From Chara braunii (lineage: Eukaryota; Streptophyta; Charophyceae; Charales; Characeae): a DNA stretch of 45,491 nt. A program made the position numbers and the translations under genes. Positions 17,554 through 28,018 of the stretch are shown here, one piece after another. How positions within the stretch are numbered: position 1 is the stretch's first letter; the number at the start of each line of letters is the position of its first letter. The stretch covers positions 349,773 to 395,263 of the forward strand of contig BFEA01000838.1 in assembly GCA_003427395.1 (NCBI GenBank), read 5' to 3'. The notes beneath the pieces are model-generated. The model made no database searches, was not told where the DNA came from, and was given only the letters and a program-made list of their open reading frames with translations.

Positions 17554-17960
17554 TTTGCAGAATCCCCTAACCAGTGATACTGTTCGTCATAATCGTGCTG
17601 TGGGTGGTGCCCAACACCTAGATGAATTTGGTGGCTGTGATCGTCTTGTAGCTGCAACTATTTCGAAGCTTAAGTTATTCTTCCTGCTGTGGTTAGTGAC
17701 CCATACCTTGACGAATATGTTGTCCTAAGCGGGGGAATGGCCATGATCCAGAGTTGGAAGTGTTAATCGAACCACCATTGCTGGCAATTTCATTACACCT
17801 ACATCGTCACAATCACATTACGTAAAGGAAAGGAGCAACTCATAGGATGGAAAAGAGAGTGTATTAAAAAAAAAAAGTTATGAATAAGAGATGGTGTACA
17901 TAAAAATAAAAGGATGGTGTAGAGTGAGAGGGAGATGGTCAAAAGAAGATAGTTCCCTTC

Positions 17961-18031
<71 letters not shown>

Positions 18032-18270
18032 CTGCCAAGTTCGACACGTGGCATCTCCTGATTATCACAAAGCGATTGAAAACTAGATTCAAGTGATCTT
18101 CTGCAGACAGGTACATGGTAATAGTAAGAAACGTTTTGTATTCCATTTATAATTAGCAAGTGAACCAATGCAACAGATACTGACCAAACAGGGCAGGGGG
18201 GGAAACGTTAATCCTTTTCTCCTTGGAGAAAGTAACCAATGCCTCTTACCCAATTTTATGGGGAAAGAAA
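17554..18270. other. gene-free stretch with a 66-base GA microsatellite
   Basis: No gene is recognised between dispersed repeat copy B and the left LTR of gypsy element 2. A pure (GA)n microsatellite spans 17962-18027 and an A-rich run lies at 17867-17877. The Ser/Leu-repeat frames on the minus strand are products of this microsatellite. Confidence 0.6.
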
Positions 18271-18275
18271 TAGGT
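18271..18275. repeat. left target-site duplication of gypsy element 2
   Basis: TAGGT immediately precedes the left LTR and recurs at 28878-28882 immediately after the right LTR. A 5-bp duplication is the normal footprint of Ty3/gypsy integrase. Confidence 0.65.
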
Positions 18276-19207
18276 TTAAACAGACTTATTTTCAACTTCA
18301 CTTTCAGCATGCATACATACGGATGGAAACGGTAGACGAACTCTCGCAAGGCAGTATCAAAAACACGCGTGAGATTGTGCAAAGTGCCCACACTGAAAAA
18401 TCGGATATATGGCCCTTGACCAGAAAGTATAACTCGACTTGTCGCAACTTGTGGCTATGGCGTTTGAATGTCAGTCTTCATTCCCACCCATACATTGTAT
18501 CCATTGTTATACACACTCGAACTTATACACACACGCTAGGATCTACGCCTAATGTCCACGCACACACATACACACACTACTGTTGTCGTCAACAAGCAGG
18601 CGGTTATGGCTGCCGTTGTCTTCCTCCTCTAGCGGCTATGGCCGTTGACCGGCTCCTGCAGACCCACAATGCACAAGTAGCTTCAGCAACAGTTCTGCAA
18701 GGCTGGCGAGCAACACTTCTGCAAGCCTGACAGGTGAATGAATGAATGGATTGGCGCTGCCGTTTTTTTTTTACCGGTTTGTCGGTGCTCTACCCTGCCA
18801 CCAGTCCTAGTACTACGGAATGTGCACTGGTACTTATTGACTGAGACTGCTAACTAGGCTAAGACTAGACTCTTCCTTGCTGACTTGTTTATTGGCGGCT
18901 GACCTCTGCTGCTCCGAAGAGCCAAGTAGTGGCTTCCATAACTTACTAGGCTCTGTTTGATTGTCCTTTTGCTACTTTGAGGGCTAATCTACTATAAGAT
19001 TGACCCTCAACTAGTGATCCTAAGGTCTACTGGTCAAGTGCATGAAACCACACATGTATGCATGAAACCTAACTTACGTTTTAGGAATCAGGTCATGGGT
19101 TTAAGGCACACAGGGTTCATGTGTTGTTGTATGGTGGTTCAGGGATAGACCTAGGGATCGAGCCCCGTGAACTGCAATTGTTGCGTGAATTGTGTGAAAC
19201 TGTTTCA
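18276..19207 (-). repeat. 3' LTR of gypsy element 2
   Basis: Colinear with 28019-28877 over its whole length: shared landmarks are 'cagcatgcatac', 'gatatatggcccttg', 'gtcttcattcccaccc', 'gttgtcgtcaacaagc', 'gaatgaatgaatgg', 'gacctctgctgct', 'gaaacctaacttatgtt' and a 'tgaaac-n-gtttca' end. In element orientation it begins with TG at 19207, inside a small palindrome. Its other end reads AA instead of CA, so that terminus has mutated. Small indels separate the two LTRs (932 against 859 bases). Confidence 0.9.
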
Positions 19208-19220
19208 CTCTCACGCTCCT
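19208..19220 (-). promoter_or_regulatory. polypurine tract of gypsy element 2
   Basis: The minus strand reads AGGAGCGTGAGAG immediately before the TG of the 3' LTR. This is the position and composition of a polypurine tract priming plus-strand cDNA synthesis. Confidence 0.55.
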
Positions 19221-19530
19221 AAATTTGAGGGCCTTCGAGAATGCTATAAGATCTTTACCCTTCCTTTCTTTTTGATAAGTATGAATTATGTCAGGAGTGG
19301 TCTTTAGAAGTTCAGTTCGTGTGAGCCATCTGTCGTCCTCAGGTTGTTGGTGAGCAAACCTAACCTTGTTTTGCTTTTGGGAACGATCCCTACTTCCAGT
19401 CTGAAAGATGTCTTCTTCCAGTATGTGATCTATGTCATATGTACCATCCATGATTGGCCGGATCATTTGATCTCCAGGAAGGAAACCGCTCGCTGATGAC
19501 ACACGGCAACAACTTTGATGCATGGAAGAT
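19221..19530 (-). pseudogene. C-terminal, chromodomain-like end of gypsy element 2 Pol
   Basis: The minus frame reads 'GTYDIDHILEEDIFQ' then 'NKVRFAHQQPEDDRW' then 'ELLKTTPDIIHTYQK'. The spacing of the first strand, the 'P-E-D-D-x-W' block and the final helix matches a chromodomain, but several aromatic positions are altered, so the call is tentative. The frame runs on into the LTR. The preceding Pol frame (19629-19435) reads 'YPIFHASKLLPCV', the usual end of the integrase C-terminal part. Confidence 0.6.
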
Positions 19531-19635
19531 CGGATACGTATAGATGTATTGTGGTATCTCTATGGTAAGTGATGGTTCGTCCTCTCCTTTGAGTTTTAGG
19601 ATAAGCCACGACTCTCTGTATACGGGCAAAAACTT

Positions 19636-20789
19636 CTATGAGATATTTTTCTCTTTTGCGAATTTTTTCGACTTGATCCGGATTAGATCGCCTACCCTGT
19701 GATATGAGGGTCCGTGATTCTTATTCGTCTGTTCAATCATGCGAAGCTGGAACTTTTTAAGGTTTTCGACCAACTTGGCGACTTCCTTCTCGTGCTGCAA
19801 AACAAAATCTCGGGTAATGTGAGGTAAACTCCGAAACTTATCCCGGTTCAATCCCTCAAACTGTCTACGTGGTTTGAAAAACTTGTGCAACTCATTTGGA
19901 GTTGAACAGGTAGCCACATGTGCACTGTTGTTATAAGCGCTAACGACCTTGGGAAACATCTCATCCCAATTTACTTGGTTTAATCTAAAATATATTATGA
20001 GTAGTTGTTGCAAAATCTTATTCATCTGCTTTGCTTCGGCGTTTATCTTTGGATGAGGACTTGGCGACATTAACAACTTAGATTCGTAAACTTTCATAAG
20101 ATCATGCCAGATTTGGATTGTAAACTGCGTGTCCCGATCACTAACAATGGTATCCCATGCTCACTTGCCCAGAAGTCAAAAACTTATTTATAACTAAAGT
20201 TTGTTCTTGCCTCTGAAGGCAAAGGTTCAAAAACACATATTTGCTAAATCAGTCTACTTTGACCATGACTTGGTTTTGCCATACCTATTGATTCTGCAAT
20301 CCATGAAATTGAAGAAAATTGACTCTTTGGATCTTGTGGGGATAACTAAGGGTGTGAGGAGACCTATCAGTGCTCGTGTCGTATCTTGTTTCACTGGGGA
20401 ACCTTACAACTACGAATATATTCTGTGCAGTTTGTTTTCATGTAAGGCCATGTATACGAAATCATGAGGTTGATCCATTGAAAGTCTTTTGCGAACCAAA
20501 GTACTTTTTTCGTATCATGGCATTCCCTTACGATAAAATTACGGATCTCTTCATTATTGGGGACGCACAATCTATTAACGATGTTGGTTTTCTCAAAGAG
20601 AAACCCGTTCGAGATGCAATAATTTGACTCGCCAATATGAGTTACCTCCACTCTCTTTAGTAAATTGCCATAGTTTGGATTATGAGAATATGCATTCTTT
20701 ATCCTTGGCAGAAAGTGTGTTCCTGTGTTAAGATAGTATACGAGGACTCCAAAGCAATCCAACCTTCTACTTAGAGTGTTGGGGACCAT
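19636..20789 (-). pseudogene. integrase of gypsy element 2 (catalytic residues altered)
   Basis: The minus frame 20789-20391 carries the zinc-binding part ('LCVPNNEEIRNFIVRECHD', later 'CTEYIRSCKVPQ'). Next comes 'IPTRSKESIFFNFMDC' (about 20340-20290), where the first catalytic Asp of the DDE core is Asn. 'SDRDTQF' near 20130-20150 keeps the second Asp, and 'HPKINAEAKQMNK' near 20030-20070 has Lys where the family has Glu (HPQTDGQAE pattern). The last part ('LNQVNWDEMFPKVVSAYNNSAH' and 'YHRVGDLIRIKSKKF') is well preserved. The enzyme would be dead even without the stops. Confidence 0.85.
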
Positions 20790-21494
20790 GTTGTACTTAC
20801 CTGGGGGTTAAGCTCGAAGTCAAACTGGTTTATTTCAATTGCCCACCTAATCAATTTGGGTGTCATCGTGACTTGCATCTTTAGCCATCTCAGAGTTTCA
20901 TGATCTAAGTAGACTTTGAAATGTCTCCCAAAAAGGTACTTCCTCCAATATTTGAAGGTTCGCCTGAGAGCATGAAGTTCTCTTTCGTATGTCGAGGCTG
21001 TTATTTTTTTTTAGGGCAATGTTGCAGACATGAAGTTAACGGGTCTATAGTTGTTAACGTTATATTTTTGTAGCACAACACCTATACCATACCGACCTGG
21101 GTTTGTAGTGACGACAAAAAACCAAAGCAATTGAATCTTCTACTTAGAGTGTTGGGGACTATGTTGTACTTACCTGGGGGTTAAGCTCGAAGTCAAACTG
21201 GTTTATTTCAACTACCCACCTAATCAATTTGGGTGTCATCGTGATCTGCATCTTTAGCCATCTCAGAGTCTCATGATCTAAGTAGACTTTGAAATGTCTC
21301 TCAAGCAAGTGTACTTCCTCCAATATTTGAAGGCTCGCATGAGAGCATGAAGTTCTCTTTCGTATGTCGAGGCTGTTATGTTTTTGGGGGGTAACCTTGC
21401 AGATATGAACTTAACAAGTCTATAGTTGTTGACGTCATATTTCTGTAGCACAACACCTATGCCATACTGACCTGGGTTTGTAGTGACGACAAAA
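20749..21494 (-). repeat. 373-base tandem duplication across the RNase H/connection region of gypsy element 2
   Basis: Unit 1 (20749-21121) and unit 2 (21122-21494) share 'ccaaagcaat', 'cttctacttagagtgttgg', 'cctgggggttaagctcga', 'ctaagtagactttgaaatg' and end near 'gggtttgtagtgacgacaaaa'. Each unit encodes, on the minus strand, the RNase H start ('VTTNPG-YGIGVVLQK', with the first catalytic Asp changed to Asn), 'TASTYEREL', and the region up to 'NIVPNTLSRR'. Duplicating it puts two RNase H cores in tandem. Confidence 0.85.
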
Positions 21495-21538
21495 GATAAT
21501 GAAGGGCCGACTACTTTGAGGACATGATACATTACCAA
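21278..21538 (-). pseudogene. RNase H domain of gypsy element 2 (upstream copy)
   Basis: An 86-codon frame reads 'GPSLSFVVTTNPGQYGIGVVLQKYD', 'LVKFISARLPPKN', 'STYERELHALMRAFKYWRKY'. It matches the RNase H fold that degrades the RNA strand after minus-strand synthesis. The normally invariant Asp of 'TTDAS' is Asn. The second copy lies in 20749-21121. Confidence 0.82.
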
Positions 21539-21779
21539 AGCCTTTGACGTTTTTAAGGTCGAGTTGCAATCTTGATCCCGCTTCCGAATTGCTTCCTCCT
21601 TTAGAAGTCTGCGAAGGGGAGCAGCGATAGCAGAAAAAAATTCTTACCAACTTCTTGTAGAAGTTGGCTAGTCCTAATAATGACCGCATCTCAGTTAAAG
21701 TATGAGGAGTTGTTCATTTTTTTATCATTGGGATGATACTATTTGTTGGTCTAATGCCAATTCCATTTAATACATGCCC

Positions 21780-21895
21780 CAAGTAAAAAACTTATGTCTT
21801 GACCCACTTACACTCTCCTGTTGAGTTTGAAGTTGGCTTCTTTCAACTTCTCAAATATTTGCTTCAGATGATCATTTTCTTCTTGGAGGGCGTAC
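21780..21895 (-). pseudogene. RT thumb/connection remnant of gypsy element 2
   Basis: The minus strand reads 'ALQEENDHLKQIFEKLKEANFKLNRR', the segment that follows the catalytic box in gypsy RTs. The catalytic Y-x-D-D box itself is missing from its expected place just upstream. Confidence 0.75.
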
Positions 21896-22440
21896 TGAAA
21901 ACTATAAGATAATTCAAATATACTACTACAAATCTATCTATAACATAAAAATTTCCAGAATTAAATAATAATTCTATAATAAAACTACATTCTAAATTTT
22001 AAATTTTCATTCCATCTTAAAAAATGTAATTCGAATTTTAAAAGTTTTTGTCTTACTTGAAAATATTCTTTCCAAAAATGTGGTATCCCTTCTTATTTGA
22101 ACTTCCCGCTAGAGATGGAACAAAAGTCTGGATAAGTTCATGAAATATTTTAATTGGACTGACATTGTAAGAAAGGATTTTCAGTCATAAAGAGGTTAAT
22201 CCAATCTAAATTAGAAGTTATTTGTTGCAGTAGACTAAAAGTTTAATCAAAACATTTCATAAACTAGTGTAAACTTTCATTCCATTGTGAACAAATAGAT
22301 GTAGTTGGAAGGGAAATTTCATATTTAGACGGATCTTATCAAATAAAACTGGAAATTTTAGAATTGGACAAACATTGGAATGATAATTTATAAATATGAA
22401 GGATTTTTTTTTATGGGATGTTTTTTCAACTTTCATTTCT
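21896..22440. repeat. AT-rich insertion inside the RT of gypsy element 2
   Basis: About 545 bases of AT-rich, non-coding DNA separate the RT pieces 'LKSGYHQIEV ... AFLRCMNDL' and 'HLKQIFEKLKEANF'. In the family these are joined by the catalytic box, which has been lost. No terminal inverted repeats or target duplication were recognised at the edges, so the type of insertion is unknown. Confidence 0.65.
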
Positions 22441-22695
22441 CGTGGGAATTTTTCTGTTGTAGCCACGGTCCAAGTCATTCATGCAGCGCAGGAATGCGAC
22501 TGCTGTGTTAGTTAGTCCAAAGCGCATCACTAGAATCCCATAATGCCCGTATCTGGTTTGAAACGCCGTCTTGTACTGATCATCAAAATATACCTCTATC
22601 TGATGATACCCTGATTTCAAATTTGACCTTTGTAAAGTATTTACAACCTTGCACCCGATCCAACAAATCATATAGGCTGGACAATGGTTTTGCAT
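22426..22695 (-). pseudogene. reverse transcriptase N-terminal half of gypsy element 2
   Basis: An 89-codon frame reads 'LQRSNLKSGYHQIEVYFDDQ', 'KTAFQTRYGHYGILVMRFGLTN' and 'AFLRCMNDLDRG'. These are the RT palm blocks before the catalytic aspartates. The family Asp in 'DLKSGYHQI' is Asn here ('NLKSGYHQI'). Confidence 0.85.
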
Positions 22696-23338
22696 TTTTG
22701 ACGGTTATGACGCTCAACCCGGTTCTTAGCACGTGATGCTCGCAACAAATAAATTGGAGTTTTTGTCAAAAAAAAAAAAAAAAAAACTCCTATAGTGTAT
22801 ACATATTTTTTACTTTTTTTTTTGGGGGGGGGGGGGGTAAAATATGACAGGTACGCCAAAAGGAGATGAACTCTTCTAAATGCTTACACAACTCCTTCGA
22901 TTCTTTGAGAGACATGTTGTAAGCGGCCCCCATAGGCATTTTACTGTTAGGTTATATTTCTCTACGACGCTGAATGAGTCTTGGTCCTACCGATGAGGAT
23001 GTCTTTGATGAATTGTTGTACTTGTTCAGCAAACTGGAAATAATGGCATGAATCTCGTTTTTCTATTTTGGTTTTTCTCCTTTGGTTTATTAGAAGTTGG
23101 CTTGATATAAGCAACGAACACCTGCTCCACAAGTTGTTTTTTTTTTACAAGACTAGCAAACGCGAGAGCGCCGAGACAACAATGCGTCAGAGAGTTGTCG
23201 ACTCCTGACACATGAAACATGCGGGTTTTCCTGACCCCACGTAATGGATTAGGGAGCGTGCACTCGTGCTTTGTAAGGTGTATTGCGATCCTGACTGTCG
23301 CTCCCCAATTTGTTCCAAGTATCGAATGAGAGATTGTT
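22696..23338 (-). other. degraded protease-RT linker of gypsy element 2
   Basis: The expected linker and RT N-terminus lie here on the minus strand but are too decayed to follow reliably. An A run (22768-22786) and a T/G homopolymer patch (22808-22838) interrupt it. A minus frame at about 23026-23220 has no recognised motif. Confidence 0.45.
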
Positions 23339-23425
23339 TTTTACGAGGAGAGTCAAGGAGTAAACGACTTTCTCTACCTTTCCCCCTTGCTTTAGGCGAA
23401 AGTACATTTGGATTCCCTCTACACA

Positions 23426-24040
23426 CTACTCGATCTGCATGATGTGGTTGTCTCTGAGGATACTAACTACACGTTGCTTTAACTTTTGGATTTTGAGGCC
23501 TAGCCTCAACTTCTGCATCGCTCTACGACTAAAGTAGTTTCTAGCTGTCCCACTGTCTATAAGAGCCCCTAGGCTATCTCTAAAGATCTCTGCATCTGCG
23601 AAGATGAGCTGCCCTTTTGCGTCCTTCTCCATCTTAACCTCGGTTTGCCTTCTCTCTTTAAACTCTTCAGCTAAGCATGTGAGGGAAACGTTTACAGAGA
23701 CTTTAAAACAAGTAGTGTCTGAGCAGCTAATGAGGCACTGACCAGCAACCTCTGCTATGGAGGTACGAGAGTGAGAGTTTCTATCTTGCGCGCGCTCTTA
23801 TCTCCACGTACTCCTGGGGTAGGGGCAATTGCTACCTATATCGACGACCACCTTTTGCTGCCCTAGACAGACGATTGTGAAACCCCCTATACTTCGGGCA
23901 GAACTTGACAATGTGCTCGAGGCCGCCGCAGAACACGCACTGATATTTGTCAATATGGTCCCGCTATACATTCTAATAAATGTTGAGGGTTTCCTAAGAC
24001 TTGCCTTTTGGCCTTTCAGGATGTCATGCACCCCTTATGG
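23426..24040 (-). pseudogene. zinc knuckle and aspartic protease of gypsy element 2, downstream copy
   Basis: A CCHC knuckle 'CVFCGGLEHIVKFC' lies at about 23899-23942, then after stops the frame 23632-23426 reads 'AEIFRDSLGALIDSGTARN' and 'FSRRAMQKLRLGL'. DSG is the catalytic triad of retroviral-type aspartic protease. Stops separate the knuckle from the protease. Confidence 0.82.
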
Positions 24041-24352
24041 GAGGTGATCGATCGGGACTGGGACGGTTAGGCGGGGGACCTTGATCCCTTTCTCCCGGAT
24101 GGCGGTCTCGGTAGCCGCCAACCTTCGGCCGCGTCGTCCACGACCACCTGAGGCGTGGCCACCCTTGGCTTGACCACCCTTGGCATTTGGCCAGACCTCG
24201 TCCTCTTCCTTACGGCCTCCCTTCTGTCGCGACAGCAGAGTAAGTACTTTTTTTTCCTGCACTATTTTTACGAGGAGAGTCAAGGAGTAAAGGACTTTCT
24301 CTACCTTCCCCCCTTGCTCTAGGTGAAAGTACATTTGGATTCCCTCTACGCA

Positions 24353-24960
24353 CTACTCGATTCGCATGATGCGGTTGTCTCCGAGGATACTGACTACACA
24401 TTGCTTTAACGTTTGGATCTTGAGGCCTAACCTTAACTTCTGCAGCGCTCTACGACTAAAGTAGCTTTTAGCAGTCCCACTGTCTATAAGAGCCCCTACT
24501 CTAGCTCTAAAGATCTCTGCATTTGCTAAGATGAACTGCCATTTTTCGTCCTTCTTCATCTTGGCCCAGGTTTGCCTTCTCTCCTTCAACTCTTCAGCTA
24601 AGCTTGTGAGGGAAACATTTACAAGGACTTTAAAACAAACAGTACTAGGCACTGGCCAGCAACCTTTGCTATGAAGGTACGTGAGTGTGAGTTTCGATCT
24701 TGTGCGCGTTCATTTCCACGTACTCCTGGGGTAGGGGCAATTGCAACCTCTATGGGCGGTTGCCTTTGCTGCCTTCGACACACGATTGTGAAACCCCCTA
24801 TACATCGGGCAGAACTTGACGATGTGCCCCGGGTCGCCGCAAAACACGCATTGATATTTGTCAATATGGTCCCGCTATATATTCTGATCAATGTTGAGGA
24901 TTTCCCAAGACTTGCCTTTTGGCCTTTCAGGATGTCATGCACCCCTTATGGGAGGTAATG
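24353..24960 (-). pseudogene. zinc knuckle and aspartic protease of gypsy element 2, upstream copy
   Basis: A CCHC knuckle 'CVFCGDPGHIVKFC' lies at about 24808-24850. The frame 24652-24353 then reads 'LTSLAEELKERRQTWAKMKK' and 'AEIFRARVGALIDSGTAKS'. It is the better-preserved copy of the duplicated module: its knuckle has the usual GDPGH, where the other copy has GGLEH. Confidence 0.85.
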
Positions 24961-25184
24961 AATCGGGACTGGGACGGTTAGGCGGGGGACCTTGATCCCT
25001 TTCTCCTGTGTGGCAGTCTCAATAGCCGCCAACCCTAGGCCGCGTCGTCCACGACCACCTGAGGCCTGACCACCCTCAACTTGACCACCCTTGACATTTA
25101 TCCAGGCCTCGTCCTCTTCCTTGCGGCCTCCCTTCGGTCGCGACAACAGAGTAAGTACTCTCTTTTCCTGCACTACTGTCCTCT

Positions 25185-26850
25185 TCCTCTAACCCCCACT
25201 CTATGCCACCGTAGGGGATCTCTTATCTACCTCCTTCTTCCATTGTAAGGATCAAGCTGTCTTTGACCTTGACTTGACCCGAGATGGTGCGTCGTTTTCA
25301 CTTTTTGCCCTTGGTTAGATCCTTATGCCTAAAAGTGGTAACTTACATAGCTTGGGGCAAATGCAACAGCCTCTCTACCAAAGAGATCATAGGTCATTCC
25401 AGGTTGCTGTTTTTTATGAAAGAAGTGCCCTTGCTAATGTTCAGGCAGCGAGCGGTAGAGTTGGACAAGTCGTGCTTCAGTAACTCCATGTCCGGGCACA
25501 ATGATAAGTATGTCCATGGGGGGTTTGAGGGCGTGTATGCTCCTCCATTGTGGCGTGTGAATCGTTTGGAGCTTATCAGACGCATTTATTCCACTAGTGA
25601 GGTTTGCAAATCGTTTGTGCAGTGCGGCGAAAAAATTGTCGAGGTGAGTGAGAGCAGAATATTAAACCATGTCATTATCACAGTGAGCGACACGTGTAAG
25701 CGACCTTCTAAATACCTGTTCACGTCATGTGTACGCTCCTCCATTGTGGTGTGTGAATCGTTTGGAGCTTATCAGACGCCTTTATTCGACTAGTGACGTT
25801 TGCAAATCGTTTTTGCAGTGCAGCGAAAAAATCGTCGAGGTGAGTGAGAGCAAAATATTTGAACCATGTCATTATCACAGTGAGCGGCACGTGCAAGCGA
25901 CCTTCTAAATACCTGTTCACGTCATGTGTGCGGTTCCTCCACCTCGAGGACCACCATTTTGATAGCTTCTATTGCGCCTGTTCAGAATTTATGTCCTACT
26001 TATTGAGGCGCGCATCTCGTTTGTCAAACGAAGCATAATTTCTTGGGCAAAATCTTGGAACGCTTCGCGAAGGGATTCCAAGGCAATATCATGCTCCCAC
26101 GGAGGTGCCTCAATTGTTCTGTTGTTAGCACAACAGTCACGCTTTGGGTGAGGGTGGTAATTTTCCTTCCTACGTCGGTGTCTTCCCCTATCTTACCCAA
26201 ACGCTTTTCTGCCACCCTCAATTTTCTCTCCATACGGTCTGCCATCTCTAAACGCCTTGTATTTTTCTTTGTGAGACGCAATTGCCACTTCCTGCTCCCT
26301 TGCCTTTCGGCGCATGAGACTTTCTTCTTGCCCCAATTCCTTCTCCAGTGCTTCTCTCTCAGCCTTAGGGACTATCAACTCATCTTCTCTGTCTATGCCT
26401 AAAGACAAGCTTGCCACCCATTCCTTCACCGCCCTTTCTGTTTCCTCTGGTAATGTGAATCCCCAACTTGATTCTCCTCTCTCCTTTCTTTCTTCAGTCC
26501 TTGCCAGTGTTCCTCCTCTTCTATCCAGCACAAACTTTTTTTCTTCCACTTTTTTTTTCTTTTCTTCTTCTTCTGCTTCTAACGAGGCCACGCCTTCTAC
26601 TCTCTCTTCACTTTTTCATTTCCTCCTCCATCTGCTTATGCTTTGCCGCATCTTTCTCCATCAATGCCAGTTTTTTGGCCTGCCGGATCGACTCCTTCAT
26701 CTTTTCCGTTTTCTAACGGAGTATTGCAGCAACTCTCTCCTGTTGTGCCTTACCATATGAAGAAGTGTTGGTTTCGTCCTGGTGGTCACCATGTTGATAT
26801 GGGCATAGTCACTGGCGATTCCACTTCCCAACACTTAGATCTACTGCCCT
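25185..26850 (-). pseudogene. gag of gypsy element 2
   Basis: Minus frames read 'HLDDFFAALQKRFANVTSRI' and 'KASDKLQTIHTPQWRSV' (25920-25720), then 'GHGVTEARLVQLYRS' and 'GMTYDLFGREAVAFA' (about 25500-25360), the order of a gypsy Gag core. Upstream, the frames 26591-26193 (132 codons) and 26281-26024 (85 codons) are highly charged (long Glu/Lys/Arg runs) and likely coiled coil, a common N-terminal feature. Several stops and shifts break it, and a 196-base tandem duplication lies inside the core. Confidence 0.72.
25541..25932 (-). repeat. 196-base tandem duplication inside gag of gypsy element 2
   Basis: 25541-25736 and 25737-25932 share 'tcctccattgtgg-gtgtga', 'cgtttggagcttatcagacg', 'cgtcgaggtgagtgagagca', 'catgtcattatcacagtgag' and 'aagcgaccttctaaatacct'. 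The period, 196, is not a multiple of three, so the duplication itself shifts the Gag frame. Confidence 0.85.
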
Positions 26851-27711
26851 TGTACTGACTCTCTAATAAAGGACTCCAAAGGTCTCCCGTCCACTTCAAG
26901 CAGGTTACCACAACCATCGGGTGCTTTCCCAACCACAGTCACCACTCTTTCAACAACCTTTCAATGCTTTCACAACCACAGTCACCAAAACACACCTGGC
27001 TTCCGCTTCAGATTGACGCTCTGTCAACTACTCGATTCTGGCCTAAGCTACTGCTATTCTATCACTACAGGACTATTCAAAACATGATAAGCAATAGTCG
27101 ATTAAGAAGAAGATGATGTGAGCTTTATTATCATGACGTCACCAACTCCTTCACCACACACCCTAATACAATAGCATCAGGGAATCTCAACCCTTCCACT
27201 CATATTGGTTGATGGGGAGGCATTTTAAGGAGGTCCCTTAGAACTCCTCATGAATTTTTTAATGTGGCATGTAGGATGACGATCACAACCAAAGTCCTCT
27301 CAAGACTTAGACAGAGTGGATACTCCCTCTACAACTTGGAGTTCGGGTATAATGTACCACCCAGAGCAACCTGTTAGTCTGTACCTGTCCTTGGGGTGTT
27401 TTCCCAGGTAGTCCAGTGTTAGATACACCTCAACCCCTACTAAGTCATGTGCAGACACTGACCCACAACCTCTATCAAACCACATACATGGAGCCTATCG
27501 GCCTGCACAGGAGTGACTCGATGAAGAAAGAGATGACAAACTCTTCAGCAAGTACCAAGGTGAGTGTGCAACCTCCACACGGCATATGGGACAATGGTTA
27601 GGGCTTGGAGGGGTATACCGCTCCCCGCGTCGCACTCCAACTTCGTCAATGGACACAGGCCAACACTCGCGGGTCAATGTCGGTCAACGCCTGGCCATCA
27701 ATGCTCGTCGG
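26851..27711 (-). other. 5' internal region of gypsy element 2, coding uncertain
   Basis: This lies between the charged Gag N-terminus and the leader frame. A 61-codon minus frame at 27300-27485 (with 'DLVGVEVYLTLDYLGKHP') is unrecognised. No other signal is supported; it is probably untranslated leader or decayed Gag. Confidence 0.4.
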
Positions 27712-27996
27712 TCAACGCTTGGCTATGGTGGCTTCCTCCCCTTCGTCAACCTCTCCTTCCTTGTCCTCGAGCTCAGTTGTGGCTGACTCTTTTTCGTCTT
27801 CACCTTTGGAACCTTTTTTGCTCCCTCTCTCTCTCTCTTCCGCTCCTTCGTCCCACTTAGTCCTCTTCTCCCTCCGAGCTTGGTGGCTATGGGGGACTAT
27901 CTTCTTCCTCTTCGCAGGAGTCCCTCTCTCTATCTCTTCTTCTTCGCGCTGCAGTCTTCTTCCTCTTCGCGGCAATCGGTGCGATGACGCAGACAA
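27712..27996 (-). CDS. charged leader open frame next to the 5' LTR of gypsy element 2
   Basis: A 94-codon minus frame starts 22 bases inside the 5' LTR end. It is very rich in Arg, Lys and Glu ('REEEEIERGTPAKRKK', 'KGSKGEDEKESATTELEDKE'), with no known domain. It could be a short upstream frame of the element RNA or the N-terminus of Gag before a shift. Low complexity alone could keep it open. Confidence 0.35.
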   Translation of the reverse strand: MSASSHRLPRRGRRLQREEEEIERGTPAKRKKIVPHSHQARREKRTKWDEGAEERERGSKKGSKGEDEKESATTELEDKEGEVDEGEEATIAKR

Positions 27997-28018
27997 CGGG
28001 AACTTGCTATGGTACTTC

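Larger units (their letters stand above)
23342..25184 (-). repeat. 927-base tandem duplication of the zinc knuckle-protease module
   Basis: Unit 1 (23342-24268) and unit 2 (24269-25184) align throughout. Anchors include 'tacgaggagagtcaagga', 'gtacatttggattccctct', 'tgtctataagagcccct', 'gaaaccccctatac', 'caggatgtcatgcacccc' and 'gcctcccttc-gtcgcgaca'. Each unit encodes one CCHC knuckle and one DSG protease box on the minus strand, so the element carries the module twice in a row. Confidence 0.9.
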
